Shown piece by piece: positions 1-6,260 of a stretch of DNA of 7,255 nt. The DNA is from JAFGED01 sp964551295 (GTDB taxonomy: Bacteria > Chloroflexota > Anaerolineae > B4-G1), in NCBI GenBank assembly GCA_964551295.1, contig CAZKDJ010000200.1, forward strand, positions 1 to 7,255. The letters are read 5' to 3'. A program made the translations under genes and the position numbers. Each line of letters opens with the position of its first letter. Within the stretch, counting starts at the first letter, position 1. A model generated the notes under the pieces. That model was not told where the DNA came from. It was given only the letters and a program-made list of their open reading frames with translations, and did not search any database.

Positions 1-900
1 AGAGCGGCAGGATTGGCGGCGGGTGCGGGTTTGTTGATTCTGGGATGCGTGTCAAGCGTGGCGCCGACCAGCTCCGAGAAGGCCGTGGCAGTTACACCGC
101 TGCCTGTATTCACCAAGGTGCCTGCCCCGGCGGTCGAGCCCACGCAGACTGCTCAGGTCACTGCTCCGGTGGTGATGATCGAACCGGTGACGTTTACGAT
201 TGTCTACGATAACAACGCTTATGATATGGCTCTGCGCACCGATTGGGGCTTTGCCTGCGTGGTGGAGACCGGCGAGGCGACGGTGCTCTTCGATACCGGC
301 GGCGACGGGACGATCCTGCTGGACAATATGGGGGAACTGGGCTTTGATCCTCAGGTGATCGACGTCGTCGTGCTCTCTCACATTCACGGCGACCACACCG
401 GTGGGCTGAGGGGATTGCTGGACGCGGGCGCTAGGCCCGTGGTGTACGTGCCCGCCTCGTTTTCGACTTCGTTCAAGGACGGCGTGCGCGCCGTCACCGA
501 CATGGTCGAAGTGACCGGGCCGGTGGGAATTCTGCCCGGCGTCCACACCACCGGCGAGGTGGGATCGGGCATCGTCGAGCAGGCGCTGGTGGTCGAGACT
601 GGGGCGGGTCTGGTCGTCGTCACCGGCTGTGCCCATCCGGGCGTCGTCGAGATGGTGCGCCAGGCGAAGGAGGCGGTCGCGGGCGAGGTGAGACTGGTGA
701 TGGGCGGCTTTCATCTGGGAGACGCCGGCCGCGCCCGGATCGAGGCCATCATCGCCGACTTGCGCGAGCTGGGGGTGCAGCAGGTCGCGCCGAGCCACTG
801 CACCGGCGACCGGGCGCGGCAGATGTTCGCCGAGGCCTATGGTGAAGATTGTACGCTGTCTGGAGTTGGACAGGTGTTCGTTGTAGGAGGGACCGAGTGA
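1..900 (+). CDS. Exported MBL-fold metallo-hydrolase lipoprotein (COG1237-like), 5'-truncated by the window edge
   Basis: The frame is open from base 1, so the real start lies left of the window; the TTG at 13 lies inside a signal peptide and is not a credible start. The first visible residues are R-A-A-G-L-A-A-G-A-G-L-L-I-L-G-C, which look like the end of a Tat signal (the twin arginines would lie outside) running into a lipobox, I-L-G-C, with the acylated Cys at 46-48. A Pro/Thr/Val-rich linker follows to about base 180. The hydrolase domain shows L-F-D-T-G-G (about 286-303), the metal motif H-x-H-x-D-H (379-396), a further His in T-G-C-A-H-P-G (634-636), G-G-F-H-L (703-717) and a late S-H-C-T-G-D (from 793). 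This set matches the family annotated as dihydropterin-ribofuranosylaminobenzene phosphate synthase, but that activity is shown for methanogens and fits poorly with an exported protein. Substrate is unknown. It is a metal-dependent hydrolase, probably anchored outside the membrane, translationally coupled to the next gene. Confidence 0.88.
   Translation, partial: RAAGLAAGAGLLILGCVSSVAPTSSEKAVAVTPLPVFTKVPAPAVEPTQTAQVTAPVVMIEPVTFTIVYDNNAYDMALRTDWGFACVVETGEATVLFDTGGDGTILLDNMGELGFDPQVIDVVVLSHIHGDHTGGLRGLLDAGARPVVYVPASFSTSFKDGVRAVTDMVEVTGPVGILPGVHTTGEVGSGIVEQALVVETGAGLVVVTGCAHPGVVEMVRQAKEAVAGEVRLVMGGFHLGDAGRARIEAIIADLRELGVQQVAPSHCTGDRARQMFAEAYGEDCTLSGVGQVFVVGGTE
885..890 (+). promoter_or_regulatory. 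Shine-Dalgarno for the OsmC-like gene
   Basis: A perfect AGGAGG sits inside the last codons of the metallo-hydrolase gene, six bases before a GTG at 897. This decides the start: the frame stays open further upstream to a TTG at 849, but that codon has no such site, and the OsmC-like homology begins just after the GTG. Confidence 0.85.
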
Positions 901-1307
901 AGATCACGGTGCAACACGTGGATGGGCTGCGATTTCTGGCGACGGTGGGCGCGCACGCCGTGGTGATGGATGCCGCGCAGGAGGATGGCGGCGCGGGCAC
1001 CGCTCTGAGCGCGCCGCAGATGTTTGCAGCGGCGGTGGGTGCTTGTATATTAGAGTTCGTGGCCAACTCCTGCCGCCTGCGGGAGATCCCCTACGAACGG
1101 TTGAGCGTAGAGATGGAGGTCGAGGAGGTGGCGCGCCCGCGCCGCCTGGGCGCGTTGGAGGCGCGGCTGCACATGGAGCCGGAGCCGCCGGAGGATGTCA
1201 AACGGCGGCTGGTCGGCGTGGCCCGTCGCGCGACGTTGGTCAACACACTCGTCCGCCCGCCGGAGGTGATCGTTCAATTCTCGGGAACGGAAAGCGCCAC
1301 CGCATAG
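897..1307 (+). CDS. OsmC-like family protein lacking the second catalytic cysteine
   Basis: A 136-residue protein, the usual size for the OsmC/Ohr superfamily of small thiol-dependent peroxide-handling proteins, which work as intertwined cytosolic dimers. The visible family signs are an N-terminal beta region with the pattern D-G-L-R-F, the segment S-A-P-Q-M-F-A-A-A-V-G-A-C with Cys50 on the central helix, then I-P-Y-E-R-L-S-V-E-M-E, and a C-terminal A-T-L-V-N-T-L that aligns with the C-P-V-x-N-T-L motif of relatives. In that last motif the expected Cys-Pro is Ala112-Thr113, so the usual second redox cysteine is missing. Cys59 is the only other Cys and lies on the same helix as Cys50. Peroxidase activity is therefore uncertain; it may be a binding or thiol-transfer variant. 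The GTG start overlaps the TGA of the gene before (GTGA), indicating one transcript. Its 3' end overlaps the convergent glycosyltransferase gene by 34 bases. Confidence 0.85.
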   Translation: MKITVQHVDGLRFLATVGAHAVVMDAAQEDGGAGTALSAPQMFAAAVGACILEFVANSCRLREIPYERLSVEMEVEEVARPRRLGALEARLHMEPEPPEDVKRRLVGVARRATLVNTLVRPPEVIVQFSGTESATA

Positions 1308-3214
1308 TCCACCGGATTCCCCGCGGCGTCGATGACGGGGATGTTTCCGATGTTTTCGGGCGCGCGGTAGATATACTGCCCCACGCGGAGGACGTAGGGA
1401 CCGGGCGCTGCGTCGGCGGCGATCGGCAGGTTGAAGTGCATCAGAATGTAGTCCCCCGGCTGCCAGCGCTCCGCCGGCCAGCCCACGAGGTCGAATTGCC
1501 CCCAACGCTGGCCCTCCTGATCTTCAAGATGGTTGAACCAGTGCACGTCCGCCTCAAGTGGGCCTTGCGTGGTCTCCCAGTGTAGGACGACGTGGAGTGC
1601 CTCGCCGGACTCGGGCGCTCCGCTGGCACTGTATCCCAGCAACCGCACCCCCGAGGCCCATTGCGCGTCAGCGGGAATAAGTGCATCCGTGCACACGGCT
1701 GCGTCGGCGTGCACTGGATCCCACAGGCGATAACGATAGGTCTCGCCAAAGGGAGAGGCGACCAGGTCCGACGCCAGATCTTGGGTGCAAGGGGCGGTCA
1801 GGGCGTGCGTCGTCTCGATCCCCGGGCCGATGACCATGATGGCCGAGTGCGACGGGTAGACCACGGTCGTCTGCCCGTCCACGACGCGGTGGGGTGTGTC
1901 GCCGAGCAGGGCATCCAGCCTGCCGTCTCGATCATCCGGCAGGACCAGCAAGACCTCGGTTGCCTCTCTCTCTGCAGCGAGCGAGCGGGCCCGTTCGGCG
2001 GCGCGCCACCAGTAGCCCATCGGGGTCCCAAACCAGGTCGATCCCGTGGTGGCGGCGTGCAGAATGCCGTTCAGCCCCTGTACGTTCCAGATAGCGATGC
2101 CAACGACTAGGGAGAAAGCGATCCAGCCTGCGACGTTAGCTTTGCGGGCGGCGAGTTCTACGCCCGCGGCAGGCAACACAAAGAGCAGCGGGTACAGGGC
2201 GACAAAGTAGTGCGGGTGGATCTCGAACGGCATCAGCAGGGCGACGAGGGGCGACAGGAGCAGCCACGCCAGAAAGAATCGCGCCCAGCGCCCGTGTCTT
2301 CTCCGCGCTTGGTTCAACAGGAACAGCAGACCGACCAGTGAAAGAGCCGCCAATGCGAGCGCCACGAGCCCGTCGATGCTGAATAGATTTTCGGGCCACG
2401 CAGCACCCTGTAGCAGTGTCCATATCCCGGCCAGGATGGATCGGATGCTTTCGGATGATCCGGATGCGGTTCCGGCACTCACAATCGCAGGGAGGCGGTC
2501 CATCACAGCGATGAGGTAAGGGACGGAGGGCAGGATCAAGGCGACACATGCACCGGCCCAGTACACGGCTCTCAGGTCGCGGCGGCGTTCTAGGAACAGC
2601 ACCGCTAGTGTGGGCAGGAGCATCAGGGGAGAGAACGTCGTTAGAATCACCAGCGCGAACGTGAATGTGGTGAGGATCGCCAGCCGCCCGGCGTGCCGGC
2701 GTGGGCTGGCGAGGAACGCCACGCCTGAGGCCAGGAAAAGGGTGCACAGCGGAGGGAGAAGATCGGCTGTAAACAGCTTGCGCCCGTACATCACGGCCTG
2801 GGAGTTGAACGCAAAGAGCAGCGCCGCGGCGAAAGCCGCTTTTCTGTTCAAGAAGCGGCGCAGGACGAGGTAGAACACGCCGGTCGCCAATGCAGCGAGT
2901 AGCCCCAGGAACCCAGTGACCACGCGCGGGTCGTCGCTCACCATCAGCGGCAGGGACAGGGTGTAGACAAAGAGCGGCGGCTTGGGCAGGCCGATTGAAG
3001 CAGTAGAGCCGGTCCAGCGCCAGTGGCCGCGGGTCAAGAAATAAGCCATCCGGTAGTGGTTGGCCTCATCGCGCTTGAACTCGACCAGATCCAGGCAGCA
3101 AAAACGGGGGATAGCCGCCAAGACGATCAGGGCAAGTGTGTAGATCCACTCCTTTTTGGGCGTCAGTTTCCGGGTGATGTATCGCATGGGTACTTGGCGG
3201 TCATTATACAGCAT
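1274..3214 (-). CDS. ArnT/PMT-type polytopic membrane glycosyltransferase with C-terminal beta-rich domain
   Basis: The protein has up to 646 residues. About ten to twelve hydrophobic segments fill residues 24-380. After the first comes the loop F-K-R-D-E-A-N-H-Y with Asp49-Glu50, matching the catalytic acidic pair in the first outer loop of GT-C enzymes (ArnT, protein mannosyltransferases, Pfam PMT_2 type). Family-like features continue with D-P-R-V-V-T-G-F-L-G (about 95-104) and H-P-H-Y-F (333-337) before a late membrane helix. Such enzymes move a sugar from a polyprenyl phosphate to a lipid or protein outside the membrane; the acceptor here is unknown. Residues about 420-646 are soluble, and 520-646 (R-L-L-G-Y, W-Q-P-G-D, P-G-P-Y-V-L-R-V-G) resemble a beta-sandwich tail I associate with Chloroflexota relatives. 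The longest frame starts at ATG 3212-3214, but a TATAAT lies between it and a second ATG at 3185-3187 (residue 10). The start may be the latter; neither has a good Shine-Dalgarno. Confidence 0.87.
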   Translation of the reverse strand: MLYNDRQVPMRYITRKLTPKKEWIYTLALIVLAAIPRFCCLDLVEFKRDEANHYRMAYFLTRGHWRWTGSTASIGLPKPPLFVYTLSLPLMVSDDPRVVTGFLGLLAALATGVFYLVLRRFLNRKAAFAAALLFAFNSQAVMYGRKLFTADLLPPLCTLFLASGVAFLASPRRHAGRLAILTTFTFALVILTTFSPLMLLPTLAVLFLERRRDLRAVYWAGACVALILPSVPYLIAVMDRLPAIVSAGTASGSSESIRSILAGIWTLLQGAAWPENLFSIDGLVALALAALSLVGLLFLLNQARRRHGRWARFFLAWLLLSPLVALLMPFEIHPHYFVALYPLLFVLPAAGVELAARKANVAGWIAFSLVVGIAIWNVQGLNGILHAATTGSTWFGTPMGYWWRAAERARSLAAEREATEVLLVLPDDRDGRLDALLGDTPHRVVDGQTTVVYPSHSAIMVIGPGIETTHALTAPCTQDLASDLVASPFGETYRYRLWDPVHADAAVCTDALIPADAQWASGVRLLGYSASGAPESGEALHVVLHWETTQGPLEADVHWFNHLEDQEGQRWGQFDLVGWPAERWQPGDYILMHFNLPIAADAAPGPYVLRVGQYIYRAPENIGNIPVIDAAGNPVDYAVALSVPEN

Positions 3215-3231
3215 CCTGGGTGTGGCACCAA
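3203..3231 (-). promoter_or_regulatory. Candidate sigma70-type promoter for the glycosyltransferase gene
   Basis: On the minus strand TTGGTG (3226-3231) and a perfect TATAAT (3203-3208) are 17 bases apart. Transcription would begin near 3196, leaving a leader of only about 9 bases to the ATG at 3187 and placing the ATG at 3214 upstream of the transcript. The -35 matches consensus only in TTG, so the -10 carries most of the weight. Confidence 0.45.
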
Positions 3232-3289
3232 TGATGCGAAATTGGCTGCGCAGTGGCTCTTTCTCTTCCTCGGTGGGGCAGCGAGTGTT

Positions 3290-3318
3290 TTGTCAGTGGT
3301 TGTCCATTGTGCTATAAT
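3290..3318 (+). promoter_or_regulatory. Strong sigma70-type promoter for the sensor kinase gene
   Basis: TTGTCA (3290-3295, five of six matches to TTGACA), a spacer of exactly 17 bases and TATAAT (3313-3318, six of six), with TG one base before the -10 (3310-3311) giving an extended -10. The start of transcription would be near 3325, so the leader before the GTG at 3381 is about 56 bases. This is the best promoter in the window and it sits in an AT-richer patch between divergent genes. Confidence 0.75.
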
Positions 3319-3351
3319 CATGTCAAACATTTGTGGGAGCCTGTTTGCCGA

Positions 3352-3370
3352 GGGGGCGAGGGAGGGAGGG
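3352..3370 (+). promoter_or_regulatory. G-quadruplex-capable tract in the kinase leader
   Basis: Four G runs on the coding strand, G5 (3352-3356), G3 (3360-3362), G3 (3364-3366) and G3 (3368-3370), are separated by CGA, A and A. This satisfies the G3+N1-7 pattern with very short loops. The last G run is part of the Shine-Dalgarno region, so folding of the RNA would compete with ribosome binding. That it folds is inference; a simple purine-rich extended ribosome site is the alternative. Confidence 0.55.
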
Positions 3371-3373
3371 AGG
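3368..3373 (+). promoter_or_regulatory. Shine-Dalgarno for the sensor kinase
   Basis: GGGAGG ends seven bases before the GTG at 3381. An in-frame TAG at 3375-3377 lies just before that codon, so GTG 3381 is the earliest possible start. The next in-frame ATG (residue 23) would remove most of the first membrane segment. Confidence 0.75.
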
Positions 3374-3380
3374 ATAGTCT

Positions 3381-6005
3381 GTGACGCCGTTGTTCTGGCT
3401 GGACGTCACTGCTCTGATCATATCGATTACAATCACGACCTCGCTGATGTTGCTGGCGATAGGGTCTGGATTAGAGCGCTCTCTCAATCGTTATTTTGCC
3501 CTTTTCGCTTTGGCAGTGGTGACTTGGGCCGCTTTCTCGATCCTCGCACGCTTGTCTCTGTGGCTTGATAGGGGCGATCCTCTCCCCTTGATAGAAACAG
3601 CTACTTTGGCCTCTGCTCTGGCAGGGCCTTTCTTTGTCATGTTCGTCGCTCGTTACCTCGATCGCTTCACAAAATGGATTGCGTGGACTGTGGGTCTGGG
3701 ATTGGCTGCTATGGCCGTTATCTTTCTCTTTCGCCACCAAGCGATCCTCGACAGCAACCTGGATGCCAATGATGCTCCCGTAGTCAACTACGGTATTTGG
3801 GGATGGGTGGCGGCTCTGCTGTCCGTTCTCTACTGGGTCTGGTCGCTGATTCTGCTCTGGCAGAGCCGTCATCGGGTCGGGGGACTGTATCTGGCTATAA
3901 GCGCGCTAATTTTGCCGATTGGGCTTTCTGTGGGCGGAGCGCTGAACGTCCGTTTGCCGGTGATGTCTGTGGCGATTGCGCTTGGTATGGGTGTTATGGT
4001 TTATGGGTTGCTCAAACAGCAGGCACTTAATCCATTGCGTGACCGGATCGCCGAGTTGGAGCACAGGTTAGAGGATCGAGCTTGGGAGTTGGATGAGGCG
4101 TACAGGGAGGTCAAGAAAGCCTATACGGAGGTGGAGGGATGGGTTGACGAGCGCATTATCGAGCTGCAGCAGGAAATCGCCGAGCGCAAACGGGTGGAGG
4201 CCGAGCGCGCAGAGTTACTGTGTACGCTTCAGCACCGCAGCACTCAGCTTCAGACCGCTGCCGAGGTCTCTAAATCGGCGAGCATGATTCTTGATCCCAA
4301 GGCCCTGATCGATCAGACGGTGCGCTTGATTCAGGAGCATTTCGATTTTTATTACGTCGGGCTGTTCCTGTTGGACGAGTCTAATGAATATGCCGTGTTG
4401 TGGGCGGGCACGGGTGAGGCCTTTGACAAGATGCTTGAGGAGGGGCACAAACTTAGGGTGGATGGGAACTCGATGATCGGTTGGTGCACCAGCCATGGGG
4501 AGGCCCGGGTCGCACTGGACGTTGAGGAGGAGGCGATTCGCTTTGACAATCCATTTCTGCCCAAGACGTGTTCCGAGATGGCTCTGCCGCTGATCAGCCG
4601 GGGGCGGTGCATCGGCGCTCTGTCGGTGCAGAGCAAGGAACCGAATGCTTTTTTTGAGGAAGACGTCGCTGTTCTGCAGACGATGGTCGATCAAGTGGCC
4701 ATCGCCATCGAGAACGTCCGCCTGTTGGAGACTGAGCGCAGGCGTGGTGCAGAGCTAGAGGCACTGCGGCAGGCGAGTCTGCATGTGACATCTAGCTTGG
4801 AGTTGCATCCGGTTTTGGAGGCGATCATAGAGCACGCGCTACGTTTGGTTTCTGCCGACAACACGCACATTTTTCTGTACGATGGTGAGAACCTGGTTTT
4901 TGGTGCCGCGATGTGGGCGGGTGGGTTACAGGGAGAGCCCTATGCCATGCCGCGTCCACAAGGCCTGACACAGACCGTCGCCCACAGTGGCGAGCAGGTC
5001 GTGATCCCCGATGTCGATGTGCATCCGATGTTCAGTGATCGGCGGTGGGGTGGGGCGGTGGCGGGCTTTCCGCTGCGCTTCGGCGGTGACGTATGCGGTG
5101 TGATGAACATCGCTTTCGAGCAACCGCACGTTTTCACCGCAAGCGAGTTGAATGTCCTCGAGTTGCTGGCCGATCAGGCCGCCATTGCGATTCACAACGT
5201 GCACATGCACCAGCGTGTGCTCGAGCATGCGGACGATCTGGCAGCCGCCCTCGCTCAACAGGAAGAGCTTGATCGTCTGAAGCGCGAGTTCATGCAGAAC
5301 GTGTCCCACGAGTTGCGCTTGCCGCTGGCCCTTGTCCGTGGATATGCCGAGATGCTGGATTCTGGAGAGTTGGGCGAGCTGGAAGAAGAACACCGGCATC
5401 CAGTTTCGGTGATCACGCGACGCTCTCGAATGCTGGGCGATCTGGTGGAGGATATCACATTGATTCTGGGAGCGGAGACGCGTCCGGCGGAGTGGCGGCC
5501 GGTGGCTTTGGATGGAGTGGCTCGGATGGCTGTCGGCGAATTTGCCATAAAGGCCAAAGGGGCGGGGTTGACGTTGCGGTCAGATATAAAGGATGTGCCC
5601 CCTGTGAACGGCTCTCTCATGTATCTCCGGCGAGTGCTAGATAACCTGCTGAACAATGCCATCAAGTTCACACCTGAGGGGGGGACGATCACTGTTCGTA
5701 TATGGCAAGAGGACGAGCACGTCAAGCTGGAAGTGAGAGATACAGGGATTGGGATTCCTGCCGATCAGTTGGAGTGTATCTTTGAGCGGTTTTACCAAGT
5801 GGATGGTTCCATTCGACGGAGGTACGGCGGTGTGGGGTTAGGGTTGGCACTGGTCAAGGAGCTGGTGGAACTCCACAGTGGGCAGGTGAGGGTGGAGAGC
5901 CAGGTGGACGAGGGTAGCGCTTTTATCGTGACTTTGCCTGTGTCCAATGGGGAAGCGGAGACTGCCCCTTTTCCCAACCTCTCCTCCCATGGTGAGGGAG
6001 GTTAG
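3381..6005 (+). CDS. Sensor histidine kinase: 7TM - coiled coil - GAF - GAF - HisKA - HATPase_c
   Basis: The protein has 874 residues. Seven hydrophobic segments lie at about 6-28, 37-60, 70-92, 98-118, 138-160, 166-187 and 192-213, matching the 7TM N-terminal region of membrane histidine kinases. A charged, heptad-like coiled coil (215-300) leads to GAF1 (about 306-448, with L-P-L-I-S-R-G-R-C-I-G-A-L-S-V-Q) and GAF2 (about 474-605). The HisKA domain (about 633-700) has the phospho-acceptor His643 in N-V-S-H-E-L-R-L-P-L. The ATPase domain has the N-box D754-N-L-L-N-N-A, G1 box D787-T-G-I-G-I-P, F-box E-R-F-Y and G2 box G816-G-V-G-L-G-L, so it should bind ATP and phosphorylate itself. No receiver domain is fused and no response regulator lies in the window. 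Leu647 stands where the HExxT/N motif normally has Thr or Asn. Residues after about 857 are a tail encoded by a hairpin. The ligand is unknown; two GAF domains suggest a small cytosolic signal as well as a membrane input. The promoter at 3290-3318 drives it. Confidence 0.93.
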   Translation: MTPLFWLDVTALIISITITTSLMLLAIGSGLERSLNRYFALFALAVVTWAAFSILARLSLWLDRGDPLPLIETATLASALAGPFFVMFVARYLDRFTKWIAWTVGLGLAAMAVIFLFRHQAILDSNLDANDAPVVNYGIWGWVAALLSVLYWVWSLILLWQSRHRVGGLYLAISALILPIGLSVGGALNVRLPVMSVAIALGMGVMVYGLLKQQALNPLRDRIAELEHRLEDRAWELDEAYREVKKAYTEVEGWVDERIIELQQEIAERKRVEAERAELLCTLQHRSTQLQTAAEVSKSASMILDPKALIDQTVRLIQEHFDFYYVGLFLLDESNEYAVLWAGTGEAFDKMLEEGHKLRVDGNSMIGWCTSHGEARVALDVEEEAIRFDNPFLPKTCSEMALPLISRGRCIGALSVQSKEPNAFFEEDVAVLQTMVDQVAIAIENVRLLETERRRGAELEALRQASLHVTSSLELHPVLEAIIEHALRLVSADNTHIFLYDGENLVFGAAMWAGGLQGEPYAMPRPQGLTQTVAHSGEQVVIPDVDVHPMFSDRRWGGAVAGFPLRFGGDVCGVMNIAFEQPHVFTASELNVLELLADQAAIAIHNVHMHQRVLEHADDLAAALAQQEELDRLKREFMQNVSHELRLPLALVRGYAEMLDSGELGELEEEHRHPVSVITRRSRMLGDLVEDITLILGAETRPAEWRPVALDGVARMAVGEFAIKAKGAGLTLRSDIKDVPPVNGSLMYLRRVLDNLLNNAIKFTPEGGTITVRIWQEDEHVKLEVRDTGIGIPADQLECIFERFYQVDGSIRRRYGGVGLGLALVKELVELHSGQVRVESQVDEGSAFIVTLPVSNGEAETAPFPNLSSHGEGG

Positions 6006-6012
6006 GTGGGAA
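5971..6012 (+). repeat. Long imperfect hairpin spanning the kinase stop codon
   Basis: The arms 5971-5988 and 5996-6012 pair as 5, 4 and 6 base pairs, separated by a bulged A (5976) and a 2x2 internal loop (5981-5982 against 6002-6003), with a 7-base loop ATGGTGA. The kinase TAG (6003-6005) lies in the 3' arm. Only a T4 run follows, eight bases after the stem, so it is a poor intrinsic terminator. It may protect the 3' end, attenuate transcription, or be a copy of a dispersed palindromic repeat; the window holds no second copy. Confidence 0.55.
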
Positions 6013-6159
6013 GCTGCTATTTTCGGGGCAGTGCCCATGACTCGGTGGGGCGCCCTCAGTGACGAAAACGGCGTGCCTATCCGTTTCATCCGTTGAACTA
6101 TTTTCGGAGCCTGTTCGGGTCAAGGGTATCTTTGCGTGAAACAGGGTCGATTTCAAAGC

Positions 6160-6169
6160 GTTTCGAAAC
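6160..6169. repeat. 10-bp palindrome GTTTCGAAAC
   Basis: A perfect 10-base palindrome five bases before the longer palindrome at 6175. On its own this length is expected by chance several times in a window of this size. It is listed for its position next to the other. Confidence 0.3.
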
Positions 6170-6174
6170 CCTCG

Positions 6175-6188
6175 CAAGGTTAACCTTG
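6175..6188. promoter_or_regulatory. 14-bp perfect palindrome CAAGGTTAACCTTG, candidate operator
   Basis: A perfect 14-base palindrome about 76 bases before the start codon of the universal stress protein gene. It has no loop, so it suits a dimeric DNA-binding protein better than an RNA hairpin. Chance expectation is roughly one per 16,000 positions, or about 1-2 percent for this spacer. No regulator is encoded nearby to match it. Confidence 0.4.
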
Positions 6189-6254
6189 GATCTGCCAGAA
6201 CCTCGAACCATGACTGTGTTTGGAGAAGTACGGATAGCCTTTATGTGGAGGGGA

Positions 6255-6260
6255 AGGAGG
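6255..6260 (+). promoter_or_regulatory. Shine-Dalgarno for the universal stress protein gene
   Basis: A perfect AGGAGG (preceded by A) ends four bases before ATG 6265. The spacing is slightly short but the site is strong, and it supports this ATG as the start. Confidence 0.8.

Noticed and set aside
52..798. A 248-codon minus-strand open frame antisense to the metallo-hydrolase.
   Set aside because: Its translation is rich in His, Arg and Asp without any fold pattern, as expected for the shadow of a GC-rich gene. The plus strand carries all the MBL motifs.
1318..1341. A small hairpin TCCCCG...CGGGGA just after the OsmC-like stop, considered as a terminator.
   Set aside because: The stem is six pairs with a 12-base loop and no T tract follows. 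It lies in glycosyltransferase coding sequence.
1592..2110. A 172-codon plus-strand open frame inside the glycosyltransferase gene.
   Set aside because: It is low in hydrophobic pattern and antisense to a membrane protein with clear family features, with no start signals.
3320..3330. Short inverted repeat ATGT-CAA-ACAT at the predicted kinase transcription start, considered as an operator.
   Set aside because: Four-base arms are too short to stand out from chance without comparative data.
6025..6036. GGGC-AGT-GCCC mini-hairpin in the spacer, considered as a terminator.
   Set aside because: It has only four pairs and no following T run.
5989..6096. A 35-codon open frame (+) that begins inside the kinase hairpin and overlaps its end by 17 bases.
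   Set aside because: It has no Shine-Dalgarno (the preceding stretch is pyrimidine-rich), its start lies in the hairpin loop, and I recognise no family. It is more likely spacer sequence.
5838..6177. Overlapping minus-strand open frames across the kinase end and the spacer.
   Set aside because: They are antisense to well-supported kinase coding sequence, show no domain features and have no ribosome site.
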